Shown here in pieces: positions 22,901-31,537 of a DNA stretch of 58,051 nt. This stretch comes from JAYYPW01 sp036128855 (GTDB taxonomy: Bacteria > Pseudomonadota > Gammaproteobacteria > Comchoanobacterales > Comchoanobacteraceae), in assembly GCA_036128855.1 (NCBI GenBank), contig JAYYPW010000006.1:1-58051 (forward strand). The letters are read 5' to 3'. A program made the position numbers and the translations under genes. The notes under the pieces are model-generated. The model saw only the letters and a list, made by a program, of their open reading frames with translations. It was not told where the DNA came from and did no database searches. Position 1 is the stretch's first letter, and each line of letters starts with the position of its first letter.

Positions 22901-25464
22901 GGGGTTATGGCATTTTTTTGTGATGGATTAGGGGTGTCGACTGTGTGTGAAACTGGCACCGGTATAGCTAAAGCAGCTTCAGATTCATCCTGTTCAGCGG
23001 ATATTAGGGTATCTAAGGATCGTGCCAGTGAATTAACAAGTTTCTCGAAGATACTCGGCGAGGGAGCATGGAACGTAAAGATATAATGCCAAGCATGCTG
23101 AATGCATATTGGAGTGGGTTTATTTTCTTTTCCAGGATATTTTTTTGCGATGTAATCACGTGTAAAGGCGATTAATAGTTCCCAAAAAATCTCTCTAAAA
23201 TCGGATATAAACTCTACATGCTTATACAATGATTCATTTTTTAAGCGTAAACTTGCTTCAAGCCATTTTAAATCCGGTAACTCGCGCAAAGTCTCAACTT
23301 GTATATGAGTCCCTTCAAGTGAGGGAGATAATAAAATGCGTTTGATAAAAAGATCTATGCTACAGATTACAAGCCCAGGCTTCTCTTTATGAATAGCACT
23401 GGAGAGATCATCTTTAAGGTCATCAATAAAACCTATGGATAGTGCTTTGTTAATAACTCTATTGTAATCAATTAGAAAATCAAGATTATACTTTTTATAC
23501 TCTCTGTTTTGCATAGACGAAGCTGCAGCAATATCAGGCATGGAATCGGCGCGTAGACAGGCATAGTGATAGCAAGATTTTTGCAGATACATTGCAGCAA
23601 AATTATCCCAGTTTTGTAAGATGATATTATCTTGTATCTGATATATAGAGATAAAAGATAAGACTTCACCGAGTTTTTCTTTGTCTTTGGATATAAGGTT
23701 TTTCTTCAGAAGCCCATTTGCAAGTAAAAGAGAAAACATATCCTTATCATTTGCATTATCAAGTACAGCAGCTGGCTGATTAAGTGTATCTAGTGCATTT
23801 TCATACTCAGATTTTCGGTTTACTTCACTGACTAGCGTATCAACTTGTGCACCGTATTGCAGTAACAGCATGGTGCTAATAGAATCATCATTTTGATATG
23901 TATATTGAAGAGGTGTTACAGTATTGCAGGGTAGATTAGGGTTTGCACCATGTCGTAAAAGCATTTGGGTAATATGCGTGGTTTTCTTACGTATGCTTAT
24001 ACTCAAAGGTGATGCAAAACCATCGATGGTTTTGGTATTAGGTAATGCGCCTTTTTCTAGTAGCAGTTGAATAATTTCGGGATTATCTTGACAGTGTGAG
24101 ACGGCAATATGTAGTGCGGTAATACCATTATCAGTTGCATGGTTTATACTAATACCATGTTCAATTAGCGCCTCGACAAGATGAGGGTTACGAAGATTGA
24201 TTGCCTCCATTAATAAAGTCCAGCCAGATAAGGCGTTCTTGTGATTATTGACGGAAGGGTTTTGGGTAAGTATGCCAAAATCGGGTGTGCTAATGGTTTG
24301 AAGCCATGGACAAAACACAGGAGATTGGGTGGTGAAAATATTTAATGGATGGCCATTTCGTATCATAAGAATACTATGGGCAATTTTGTTAGCACGAATC
24401 GTATGTATTAAAGGATATGGAATCTCTGTATATGCATTATTTTGAATAATTGCAGTTTGGAAAAATTTAGGAGCTATCCCAAGAAGGGTTTTCAAGGTTT
24501 TTGGAGATTTCATATCGCTAGCATAATGCATCAGCGTTTTACCATCTGGGGTAAAAGTGTGAAACTTTTGCATGTGATGAAGCAAAAGGCAAGCTACTTC
24601 CGTATGATTATTTAGCATAGCAAAATGAACAGGGAGGTACTCCTGTCCGTCTTGTATATCGGGAGAGAGTCCTTTTTCCAAAATCCTACTGGCTATGTCT
24701 TTATATCCAAGCTCAGCAGCTACATGAAGTAAATTGCCATTAATTTTTGTTATGTGTTTGTCTAGAGAGTGGGCATCTACGAGTGTAAGTAAATAATTAA
24801 AAGTCGAAAAATCTCCATTGCAACTTCGTAGGGCCCATACTAATGCAGAAGGATCCGAAGAATTCGGCATGAGAATTTTAGCACCATAGTTTATCAGTAT
24901 CTTGGTTAGATCAAGATGCTGCACACTCGTGCAGTACATCAAGAGAGGTGGGGTAGATGTCTTATATTGAAAAGCGATTGCTTGCTTCTGAGTCTTTAGA
25001 TCTAGATTAGCAAGCGTTGTCTCCATAGCAGTTGTCTGGTTAAGGACAGCATAATGGTAAAGTATGTGTTTTCCGGTGGTATCTGACAAGGAATAGTTTA
25101 TGTGTCGTGCCAGTCTTTGATACACAATAGGTGGATACTCAGTAGCTGTAGCTAGCATAAATGGACTAAAACTTCTATTGTTGAGTGTGTCAACTAGACC
25201 ATGATCTTCATACAACGTACAAATAATATCCAGGCATACTTCGGTGTGTTTGGGGCTGAAGTTTTTCAACGCCAGGCAGGCGTGATGTAGTAAAGTGAAT
25301 CTTTGGCCATCTGTCGTATTTTTAAGTATTAGATCTTTATCTTTCGCTGCGCTTAGTGAGGACAATACTTGAGAAAATTTCGCTTGAGCAAGGTATTTAG
25401 CTATCTCTGCGTAAACCCTTTGGGTATGTACTTTACTACTATCGAGAGACGATGAATTTTTCAT
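19990..25464 (-). CDS. Giant ankyrin-repeat/coiled-coil protein with a nucleotidyltransferase-like C-terminal region
   Basis: A protein of about 1824 aa. Residues about 55-550 hold around a dozen ankyrin repeats, clearest at 244-300 (NLLHVAAELGYKDIASRILEKG) and 415-545 (TALHIAVSHCQDNPEIIQLL, LLRHGANPNLP). Residues about 560-1030 are helical and unrecognised. A Gln/Lys/Glu coiled-coil runs at about 1035-1300. Near 1465-1500, IGICGQQALFW precedes DDDIDLYC, and near 1552 there is QQIIDIHVF: a G-Q, DxD and third-Asp layout like nucleotidyltransferase folds. There is no signal peptide. This is typical of secreted host-targeting effectors, but that is inference. ATG 25464 preferred; GTG 25470 is in frame. 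Confidence 0.8.
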   Translation of the reverse strand: MKNSSSLDSSKVHTQRVYAEIAKYLAQAKFSQVLSSLSAAKDKDLILKNTTDGQRFTLLHHACLALKNFSPKHTEVCLDIICTLYEDHGLVDTLNNRSFSPFMLATATEYPPIVYQRLARHINYSLSDTTGKHILYHYAVLNQTTAMETTLANLDLKTQKQAIAFQYKTSTPPLLMYCTSVQHLDLTKILINYGAKILMPNSSDPSALVWALRSCNGDFSTFNYLLTLVDAHSLDKHITKINGNLLHVAAELGYKDIASRILEKGLSPDIQDGQEYLPVHFAMLNNHTEVACLLLHHMQKFHTFTPDGKTLMHYASDMKSPKTLKTLLGIAPKFFQTAIIQNNAYTEIPYPLIHTIRANKIAHSILMIRNGHPLNIFTTQSPVFCPWLQTISTPDFGILTQNPSVNNHKNALSGWTLLMEAINLRNPHLVEALIEHGISINHATDNGITALHIAVSHCQDNPEIIQLLLEKGALPNTKTIDGFASPLSISIRKKTTHITQMLLRHGANPNLPCNTVTPLQYTYQNDDSISTMLLLQYGAQVDTLVSEVNRKSEYENALDTLNQPAAVLDNANDKDMFSLLLANGLLKKNLISKDKEKLGEVLSFISIYQIQDNIILQNWDNFAAMYLQKSCYHYACLRADSMPDIAAASSMQNREYKKYNLDFLIDYNRVINKALSIGFIDDLKDDLSSAIHKEKPGLVICSIDLFIKRILLSPSLEGTHIQVETLRELPDLKWLEASLRLKNESLYKHVEFISDFREIFWELLIAFTRDYIAKKYPGKENKPTPICIQHAWHYIFTFHAPSPSIFEKLVNSLARSLDTLISAEQDESEAALAIPVPVSHTVDTPNPSQKNAITPSYSNILTLQNMASFIESNFSQIIRDSEDDYFIDVRLLLRYFILTLPYTPLSFERLAALDQITTLVDSHMPFLFDYDDWQRSYLSVFLQFLRNNTFFTRQDSTLSEKHLTYIEHCASAFNQLDIQAYETLHQFIQAYSSSLQPLTRNLLDAGIRLYRVGKRDAAYHFILQQAETDRLVSEMSDKYVSLLNECEKFHNEHQENQSASVVAKLQHAKFSLEEKITKQKQKITNQKDEIHRVKEIIKTHNNKNDQLQEKNRDLTQFLEEKEQAIAQYTDVIDGYEKNIAELQHKLQKSQQCGRDLEASCQATLNKNDCLLAKCDGLQKSLTSLESKHKDTQDQLTQKNVESNKNLQSLQNRYSKNQTQNAKLKEENSILQQQLDALREKNISIEKITAENQRLQKALTTQEMQKKQIDDLSMDNQRLLEKLSYYEKEFPLLSDKLASLSGQANECNDISVPSTDSETVYSSLQEQDKDISIGLDLHLNDSEFSNSSTSQDLSSYQPQYFITSDHPLFSFLSSISLVNQQLWYFIHHDEGFAQISQKLGEPSTTLLQQYLNQPHHLSSNLLPSLMSQSYIFEKSMMPITLVQNFHVLTPVLEQLFAYLKDQPYTTEIGICGQQALFWMILTFNQTMMTSCLDDDIDLYCRVPQQEIDTIKSHIQSHLLSILQPLGYRIQPEKSTVSRACSVLCNQQIIDIHVFPSEKNLLLTDSFLRWDLAPSSTSEQEHRFSCSFMQISSAKSLFLRGQPLKHQILTNFETPSLYWTMSSCVKLSPYFQTLFNSTISIDNFLDAGLEKSGYIRRPSHKNWQDFFSSLHQFSVSEYASSFWNIIQKPCAALYKRSILQFLWQVDKPLEGQHIAYFQQRIMPQRQPFHLKISTLLTFCAQYYSFTSMPTAVAFTSEDGLLLKIDFHKYPVLQVQPSSRRDNQLVSQAVAEWEQHANNLRLSTAKNTLFNQYNQYYDSNSHKNTSR

Positions 25465-25676
25465 AAACACATTACCTATTTTTTACTTATTCAATAGAAT
25501 GAGTGCTCTTGAAAATAGAACATCTTTCTTTTAAGGGCAAATACTACCAAACAAGAAGCTAGTTTTCAATACTATTACAGACTGATAGCGGTGATCTACA
25601 GATGTTTTATACTGATGTGCTTTTATTTATAAGTTATGGCAATTAGGTGGTGTGTTACGAGAATATTAACGAGCTT

Positions 25677-26648
25677 CTAGTTAGGATGGTGAAGCAAGTG
25701 TTGTGCGAGCTGATAAGCAGAATGGATAGCTGTGTTAAGGTTACTCCCTAGACACCAATCCCCTGCCGAAGCTAATTTTAGGGTATGATCAGCAAGAAAA
25801 GGTAGGTTTAAAGGCGCCGTGCAATGAGCAAAGCGCCATCGATGTACATGGTAGAAAGGATCAGTGTGTAAATTATCTTTATCCCAGCCACACCTTAATA
25901 ATAGCGAAGAAATTTGTTTATATATGGAGGCATCTGTTTGATCCAGCATTTTTCTCGACCAAGCTGAGGATGCGTGTGCTGTTACATACGTCAATGGATC
26001 TTCTGGAGAAGATGGATAAGTGTTGACTGCATAAAGGGAAGATTTATGTGCAGATAAAGCCGCCCAAAACCGATGTGTAGGTTGCTCTAACAGCCCAAGT
26101 ACCATACTCACAGTTGGTGTAAATCTAACAAGGTGTAATTTGGATGCGTATGAACAGGTATCGGGCAAAATTTGGAGGGCTTGCTCAGGGGGAGTGGTGG
26201 TAATAACCCAGTCCGCATAACAGACTAGTTTATCATGATTATATAGCTGCCATCCCTGTGTAGAATGTGTAATGTGGGTTATTGCGTGACCATAATAACA
26301 AGAGCTATCCGCCAGCCAGGTGTGACAAATATTCTGAGGAGGGAAGGGCAAAGGGTTTTTATAAGTGCGATAGCTTGGAGGGTCGGGTGTATTTTTCCAG
26401 ATAAGACTGTGCGGGGAAAGATTAGTTTGCATAAGTGGTGATTCGCCAGCAGTATGCTCTAAGTTTAATCCCTCTACTGCACCAAGAGGGCAATAACTGC
26501 CTGTGTCAAGGCGTCTTGCAGATATGCGACCACCTGGACCTCGAGCTTTTTCTATACAGGCAACTTTACTACATGAAGATAATCTTTTGGCTAAATATGC
26601 GCCAGTTATACCAGCACCAATTATAACATATTTATAAGAAACAACCAT
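25677..26648 (-). CDS. FAD-dependent oxidoreductase, renalase/amine-oxidase-like
   Basis: A 323-aa flavoprotein. The N-terminal Rossmann motif VIIGAGITGAYLAKRL is followed by CIEKARGPGGRISARR, the GG-doublet that binds FAD, typical of bacterial renalase-like proteins. The C-terminal FAD motif LASAGDWCLGSNLNTAIHSA is also present. Renalases oxidise 2- or 6-dihydro-NAD(P) isomers; whether this one does is unknown. No signal peptide; cytosolic. It is divergent from the small membrane-protein gene that follows, with a 83-base gap. Confidence 0.85.
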   Translation of the reverse strand: MVVSYKYVIIGAGITGAYLAKRLSSCSKVACIEKARGPGGRISARRLDTGSYCPLGAVEGLNLEHTAGESPLMQTNLSPHSLIWKNTPDPPSYRTYKNPLPFPPQNICHTWLADSSCYYGHAITHITHSTQGWQLYNHDKLVCYADWVITTTPPEQALQILPDTCSYASKLHLVRFTPTVSMVLGLLEQPTHRFWAALSAHKSSLYAVNTYPSSPEDPLTYVTAHASSAWSRKMLDQTDASIYKQISSLLLRCGWDKDNLHTDPFYHVHRWRFAHCTAPLNLPFLADHTLKLASAGDWCLGSNLNTAIHSAYQLAQHLLHHPN

Positions 26649-26731
26649 TTAAAACTCAAATAGACAAGGTTTTTGCAGCAAAAGAACACAAACTATACTA
26701 TACTCAAGCTAACCGATAGTTGAAAGATACC

Positions 26732-27088
26732 ATGGCAGAGAAAAAAATAATACATATACATAGAGAGGCAGAGATGCTTGTCATAGCGCGTATGGTGGAG
26801 GCGAATTTGCATATCAAAGAACTTGTGCCTTGGACTAATTCGATTTACATAGCCGCTAATATACTTACCTTTTTAACAATTGCGTATTTAGTGATGGGCT
26901 TTTTCATGGCTTATGAAATGAATGTTTATATCCAAGGGGCTATGTTAGCAAGTACGATGGCGCTCTGGCTTAAACATGCAATGCTAAGCTACCAACTACG
27001 TTATTACACTAAACAATATCAGCGCAGCTTACATGCCAAGGAGTCTTTACGTAAGCGTGGCTATCTGCTCAAACAAAAACACGCCTAA
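26732..27088 (+). CDS. Unrecognised small two-helix membrane protein
   Basis: A 118-aa protein with two membrane helices (about 38-60 and 64-84) and a basic, Lys/Arg/Gln-rich C-terminal tail. The N-terminus has REAEMLVIARMVEANL, a short amphipathic helix. I do not recognise a family. ATG 26732 is used; TTG 26720 is in frame. It lies between the renalase-like gene and trxB, but trxB has its own promoter. Confidence 0.6.
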   Translation: MAEKKIIHIHREAEMLVIARMVEANLHIKELVPWTNSIYIAANILTFLTIAYLVMGFFMAYEMNVYIQGAMLASTMALWLKHAMLSYQLRYYTKQYQRSLHAKESLRKRGYLLKQKHA

Positions 27089-27144
27089 TATAATAGGTAG
27101 CAGAAAATATGCTAACTACATGATTTAATAACGGATCATACGAC

Positions 27145-27172
27145 TTGCAATGCGCGCAAAAAACTGTAATAT
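27145..27172 (+). promoter_or_regulatory. Sigma70-type promoter for trxB
   Basis: TTGCAA (27145-27150) and TAATAT (27167-27172) are separated by 16 bases, with TG directly before the -10. Start would be near 27179, about 20 bases before the trxB ATG. Confidence 0.55.
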
Positions 27173-27199
27173 GATCACAAGCTAGAAAAATGTAAGCAT

Positions 27200-28153
27200 A
27201 TGACATCACATCATCACCGGGTAATCATCATTGGATCAGGTCCTGCAGGCTATACTGCGGCAATTTACGCAGCACGGGCAAATTTAGAGCCAGTCATAAT
27301 TACTGGACTCGAGCAGGGTGGTCAGCTTACAAAAACAACAGATGTGGAAAACTGGCCAGGAGATGCAAACGATTTACAAGGTCCAGAGCTCATGGAGCGT
27401 ATGCTCGAGCATAGCAAAAAAGTAGGAGCACAAATCATTTTTGATCATGTGAATCAGGTAGACTTTAGTCAAAAGCCATTCAAATTGAAAACAGACATGA
27501 GTCAATATACTGCAGATTCTGTAATCATTGCCACTGGCGCGTCTGCACGTTACTTAGGGTTGCCCTCAGAGCGGGAATTTATGGGCAGGGGTGTCTCAGC
27601 ATGTGCAACATGTGATGGGTTTTTCTTTAAAAATATGAAAGTTGCAGTGATAGGTGGGGGAAATACAGCATGTGAAGAGGCGCTTTATCTAGCAAATCTA
27701 TGTGAACATGTTTACTTGGTTCATCGGCGAGACCAGCTACGTGCAGAAAAAGTGCTTCAAGACCGTGTAATGCAAAAAGCCAAAAGCGGCAAAATTACCA
27801 TTAAGTGGAACACCACGTTAGATGAAGTCGTGGGCGATGAGCGCGGGGTGACAGGTATGGTGCTGGCAAGTACAGCTGGTCTTGAGAAAGAGCAAATAGA
27901 GCTCGCTGGCGTATTTATTGCGATTGGACACGACCCAAACACTAAGCTCTTTCAAAACCAGTTAATGATGAAAAATGGGTATATCAAGGTTGCAGGAGGT
28001 TTTGACGGAGGAGTGACTGCCACCTCAGTACCTGGGGTATTTGCATGTGGTGATGTAATGGATCATGTTTATCGTCAGGCAATCACTTCTGCTTCATCAG
28101 GCTGTATGGCAGCTCTAGACGTAGAAAAATATCTGGATCTACTACAAGCTTAG
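27200..28153 (+). CDS. trxB: Thioredoxin reductase
   Basis: TrxB passes electrons from NADPH through FAD and a redox disulfide to thioredoxin. The 317-aa protein has IGSGPAGYTAAIYAARA (FAD), the active-site CATC with Cys135 and Cys138 (same numbering as E. coli), VAVIGGGNTACEEALYL followed by HRR (NADPH) and the C-terminal GVFACGDVMDHVYRQAITSA. Normal length. A weak hairpin with a T-run follows the gene. Confidence 0.97.
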   Translation: MTSHHHRVIIIGSGPAGYTAAIYAARANLEPVIITGLEQGGQLTKTTDVENWPGDANDLQGPELMERMLEHSKKVGAQIIFDHVNQVDFSQKPFKLKTDMSQYTADSVIIATGASARYLGLPSEREFMGRGVSACATCDGFFFKNMKVAVIGGGNTACEEALYLANLCEHVYLVHRRDQLRAEKVLQDRVMQKAKSGKITIKWNTTLDEVVGDERGVTGMVLASTAGLEKEQIELAGVFIAIGHDPNTKLFQNQLMMKNGYIKVAGGFDGGVTATSVPGVFACGDVMDHVYRQAITSASSGCMAALDVEKYLDLLQA

Positions 28154-28154
28154 G

Positions 28155-28176
28155 TTTGGTTGTAACCGAAATTTTT
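28155..28176 (+). terminator. Possible weak terminator after trxB
   Basis: TTTGGT (28155-28160) pairs with ACCGAA (28165-28170, one G-U) around a 4-base loop, followed by ATTTTT. The stem is short and AT-rich, so efficiency would be low. It separates trxB from the sdh promoter. Confidence 0.35.
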
Positions 28177-28198
28177 CTAAGAAAAATAATCTTGATAG

Positions 28199-28227
28199 TT
28201 GTAAGATAACTCAGATAAGAGTATATT
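28199..28227 (+). promoter_or_regulatory. Sigma70-type promoter for the sdh-suc block
   Basis: TTGTAA (28199-28204) and TATATT (28222-28227) are spaced by 17 bases. Initiation would be near 28234, about 20 bases before the sdhC ATG. No gltA precedes the block, unlike E. coli. Confidence 0.55.
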
Positions 28228-28253
28228 GATTTTACCGTTTTTCACTACCTGTT

Positions 28254-28652
28254 ATGGCGCTATTTGGTTCACCTACGAACGATAAAAGACCCGTATTCCT
28301 CAATCTATTACAGATACATCTTCCCTTAACAGCACTCGTATCAATACTTCATCGTGTTAGTGGTATTGGTATGATATTAGGGCTGCCTATTGTACTAGTT
28401 ATGTTTTATTGTGTTGTTGCTGGTCCATCAGAGTACCAATCTATGGTGTTTCTATCTTCTTTTACGATGAGCAAAGTCATATTGCTGTTAATACTCACAG
28501 GTACAATGTATCACATACTTGCAGGTATTAGGCACATCTATGATGACTTTGCTGGCACCCACGCGCTCATTCACGCACGATATACAGCATGGTTATTAAT
28601 GTTTGCTTGGGTGGCATGGATTGTCGCCTGTATCTGGAGATTATGGTTTTGA
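28254..28652 (+). CDS. sdhC: Succinate dehydrogenase cytochrome b556 subunit
   Basis: SdhC is the larger membrane anchor of complex II and contributes to heme b and quinone binding. The 132-aa protein begins with RPVFLNLLQIHLPLTALVSI and LHRVSGIGM (quinone-site Ser and Arg), has three membrane helices, and carries HILAGIRHIYDD with the heme-ligand His. It starts the sdhCDAB unit; sdhD starts inside its last codons. Confidence 0.94.
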   Translation: MALFGSPTNDKRPVFLNLLQIHLPLTALVSILHRVSGIGMILGLPIVLVMFYCVVAGPSEYQSMVFLSSFTMSKVILLLILTGTMYHILAGIRHIYDDFAGTHALIHARYTAWLLMFAWVAWIVACIWRLWF

Positions 28653-28996
28653 TTAAACAGGCATTGGCACAAGAAAAGGGACTAAATGACTGGTTGTTAC
28701 AGAGAGTTTCTGCTGTATTTTTAAGTGTGTATTTACTCCCTATTCTAGTGTTTTGGGTGGTACATGCAGACCTGTTAACACAGTCGTCTTGGCAGGCCTT
28801 TTTACTACATCCAGTGATGAAAGTCCTGGGTGGTTTTGCCGCTATCAGTCTATTTATTCATGCAACGATTGGGATATGGGTTGTAGGTACAGACTATATC
28901 AAGCCAGAAGTGTTACAAAGAAATATATTAGCTGTTTTTTATTTAATTATATTTGCAAGTAGTATCAGTCTTCTTCTGATATTATGGCGCTACTAA
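28643..28996 (+). CDS. sdhD: Succinate dehydrogenase hydrophobic anchor subunit
   Basis: SdhD is the second membrane anchor of complex II. The 117-aa product has three membrane helices; WLLQRVSAVFLSVYL is the conserved start and FIHATIGIWVVGTDYI holds the heme-ligand His with the following Asp-Tyr of the quinone site. I place the start at ATG 28643, overlapping sdhC by 10 bases; an upstream in-frame start would add residues not seen in the family. Confidence 0.9.
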   Translation: MVLIKQALAQEKGLNDWLLQRVSAVFLSVYLLPILVFWVVHADLLTQSSWQAFLLHPVMKVLGGFAAISLFIHATIGIWVVGTDYIKPEVLQRNILAVFYLIIFASSISLLLILWRY

Positions 28997-29015
28997 TTCA
29001 ATCGGAGAAACTACA

Positions 29016-30773
29016 GTGTGGGACACAAAAGAATATGATGTTATTATAGTAGGCGGTGGGGGTGCAGGCTTGCGCGCAGCTCTCGAGCTTGCAGATACAG
29101 GCTTATCAATTGCTGTCATATCCAAAGTATTCCCAACTCGTTCGCATACAGTGGCAGCACAGGGTGGTATAAACGCTGCACTAGGTAATGGTCGCGAAGA
29201 AGATGACTGGCGTTGGCATATGTATGATACGATTATGGGGTCAGATTTCCTTGGTGACCAAGATGCAATCGAATACATGTGTAAAGAGGCACCACAAACT
29301 ATCATAGAACTAGAACAAATGGGTATGCCATTTAGCCGAGATAAGGATGGTAAAATTTACCAACGAGCGTTTGGAGGGCAAACGAGAAATTTTGGCCAAG
29401 AGCTAGTGCATAGAACCTGTTGTGCAGCTGACCGCACAGGACATGCGCTACTACATACGCTATACCAGCAAAACATTCAGGCTAAAACCCACTTTTTGAT
29501 TGAGTGGTTTGCACTTGATTTAGTGGTAGATGACCAGGGTCGTGTGGGAGGTATAAGTGCTATAGAAATGGCTACTGGAAAACTGCATTACATAAAAGCC
29601 AAGCAAACCGTCTTAGCTACTGGAGGAGCAGGGAAGATATTTGCTTCGAGTACGAATGCTGCCATATGCACAGGAGATGGTATTGCAATGCATGCACGGG
29701 CAGGTTTTGGTACACAAGATATGGAAATGTGGCAATTTCACCCGACCGGTATGTATGGTGTAGGAATATTGATTAGCGAAGGCACTCGCGGAGAAGGTGG
29801 ATATCTGATTAACTCAGAAGGTGAGCGTTTTATGGAGAGGTATGCACCACACCTAAAAGATTTATCTTGTCGAGACGTTGTAGCACGATGCTCTATGCTA
29901 GAAATACGAGCTGGGCGTGGATGTGGGCCTAAAAAAGATCATGTATTACTCAAGTTGAACCACTTAGATAAATCAGTGTTCGTTGAGAAATTGCCAGGTA
30001 TTACTGAACTAGCAAAAACATATGTGGGTGTTGATCCAGAAAAAGATCCTATACCAGTAGTGCCCACTTGCCATTATATGATGGGGGGGATTCCAACAAC
30101 CAAATACGCACAAGTCGTTACAGGTGTTGGTGCTGATACCAGCAAGGTAGTACCCGGTTTATATGCGGCTGGAGAATGTGCAAGCGTGTCAGTACATGGT
30201 GCAAATCGATTAGGTGCAAACTCTCTTCTTGATCTAGTAGTATTTGGGCGAGCGGCAGGTAAGCACATTAAAGACAACTTCGCGACTTCTGAGCAAGCAA
30301 CTCCAAGTGCAGAGAATATTGAAAAAGCCTTTATGCGGTTCAATCGCTTACAAGCCTCTACCGAAGGTGAGAGTATGGAGAAGATGCGAGCTGAAATGAA
30401 ACAGGTTATGCAAGAAGACTTTGGTGTGTTTCGCGAAGCGAAAAGCATGAAAAGTGGGCTCAGCAAGCTTTGGGCAATCAAAAAGAAAGTACCCAATATT
30501 CATCTTGCAGATAAGTCTCTTGTATTTAACACAGCAAGGCTTGAAATAATTGAGTTTGAGAATCTACTGGAAGTGGCTTTTGCTACAGCAGTTGCTGCAC
30601 TTGAACGAACCGAAAGTCGTGGTGCCCACTCACGAGCAGATTATCCTGAGCGTAATGATCAAAAATGGCATATGCATTTAAATATTGACACGTTGGGCAA
30701 TGTTCACAAAAGATCTATCAATATGACACCTGTGCATGTTGATCCGATTGCTTTAAAAGAGAGAGAGCAATGA
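29016..30773 (+). CDS. sdhA: Succinate dehydrogenase flavoprotein subunit
   Basis: SdhA oxidises succinate to fumarate with covalently bound FAD. The 585-aa protein has VGGGGAGLRAA, TRSHTVAAQGGINAALGN with His44 as the FAD attachment site, FHPTGMYGVG, SEGTRGEGGYL, the catalytic Arg in HYMMGGIPT and the GANRLGANSLLDLVVFG motif. It starts with GTG at 29016, with CGGAGA at 29003-29008. sdhB overlaps its stop by 4 bases (ATGA). Peripheral on the inner face of the membrane. Confidence 0.97.
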   Translation: MWDTKEYDVIIVGGGGAGLRAALELADTGLSIAVISKVFPTRSHTVAAQGGINAALGNGREEDDWRWHMYDTIMGSDFLGDQDAIEYMCKEAPQTIIELEQMGMPFSRDKDGKIYQRAFGGQTRNFGQELVHRTCCAADRTGHALLHTLYQQNIQAKTHFLIEWFALDLVVDDQGRVGGISAIEMATGKLHYIKAKQTVLATGGAGKIFASSTNAAICTGDGIAMHARAGFGTQDMEMWQFHPTGMYGVGILISEGTRGEGGYLINSEGERFMERYAPHLKDLSCRDVVARCSMLEIRAGRGCGPKKDHVLLKLNHLDKSVFVEKLPGITELAKTYVGVDPEKDPIPVVPTCHYMMGGIPTTKYAQVVTGVGADTSKVVPGLYAAGECASVSVHGANRLGANSLLDLVVFGRAAGKHIKDNFATSEQATPSAENIEKAFMRFNRLQASTEGESMEKMRAEMKQVMQEDFGVFREAKSMKSGLSKLWAIKKKVPNIHLADKSLVFNTARLEIIEFENLLEVAFATAVAALERTESRGAHSRADYPERNDQKWHMHLNIDTLGNVHKRSINMTPVHVDPIALKEREQ

Positions 30774-31501
30774 GTGATGTTATAAAACTATCTATCTATC
30801 GTTATAACCCTGATATAGATTCGCAGCCTGCTATGCAAGATATAGAGGTGAACAAAACAGATATTTTAGGGATTATGTTATTGGATGCGTTAAAAGCAGC
30901 AAAAGAAAAAGATCCAAGCTTAACATTTAGGCACTCCTGTGGAGCAGGTGTGTGTGGTTCAGATGGTATGAATATCAATGGTAAAAATGGACTAGCTTGT
31001 GTCACACAGCTGAAAGATTTGCCTGATCGTATAGTACTGCGTCCCCTGCCTGGGATGCCAGTTATCAAGGATTTAGTGGTAGACCTTGATTTATTTTATA
31101 AACAGTATAACTCTATCAAGCCTTACCTACAGGCCAAGCCACCAAAACCAGATCAAGAGTTTATCCAGACAGAAGCAGACCGTAAAAAAATAGATGGGCT
31201 GTATGAGTGTATACTATGTGCATGTTGTTCAACATCATGCCCATCGTGGTGGTGGAATCCAGATAAATTTGTTGGACCTGCTGGGTTATTATGGGCTGCT
31301 CGATTTATAATGGATTCACGAGACCAAAAAAAAGAGGAGCGCCTCAAAGATCTCGAAGGGCTATACAGACTGTATAGATGTCGTGGTATTATGAACTGTG
31401 TTGTAGTTTGCCCGAAAGGACTTAATCCCACAAAAGCGATTGCAACGATTCGAGATCAAATGATATATCAACAGGCAAAGACAAATGCTGTAAGCGAATA
31501 A
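30770..31501 (+). CDS. sdhB: Succinate dehydrogenase iron-sulfur subunit
   Basis: SdhB carries electrons from FAD to quinone through three Fe-S clusters. The 243-aa protein has the 2Fe-2S loop CGAGVCGSDGMNINGKNGLAC (21 residues apart end to end, all four Cys/Asp ligands in place), the 4Fe-4S motif CILCACCSTSCP and the CRGIMNCVVVCPKGLNP block that completes the 3Fe-4S site. The start overlaps sdhA by 4 bases. Confidence 0.96.
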   Translation: MSDVIKLSIYRYNPDIDSQPAMQDIEVNKTDILGIMLLDALKAAKEKDPSLTFRHSCGAGVCGSDGMNINGKNGLACVTQLKDLPDRIVLRPLPGMPVIKDLVVDLDLFYKQYNSIKPYLQAKPPKPDQEFIQTEADRKKIDGLYECILCACCSTSCPSWWWNPDKFVGPAGLLWAARFIMDSRDQKKEERLKDLEGLYRLYRCRGIMNCVVVCPKGLNPTKAIATIRDQMIYQQAKTNAVSE

Positions 31502-31537
31502 ATTTTACTACTATATTTTGGCGCTAAGGAGAGAGGG

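Noticed and set aside
22886..23086. Plus-strand frame inside the ankyrin giant
   Set aside because: Antisense to a clearly coding frame and without any motif; a shadow.
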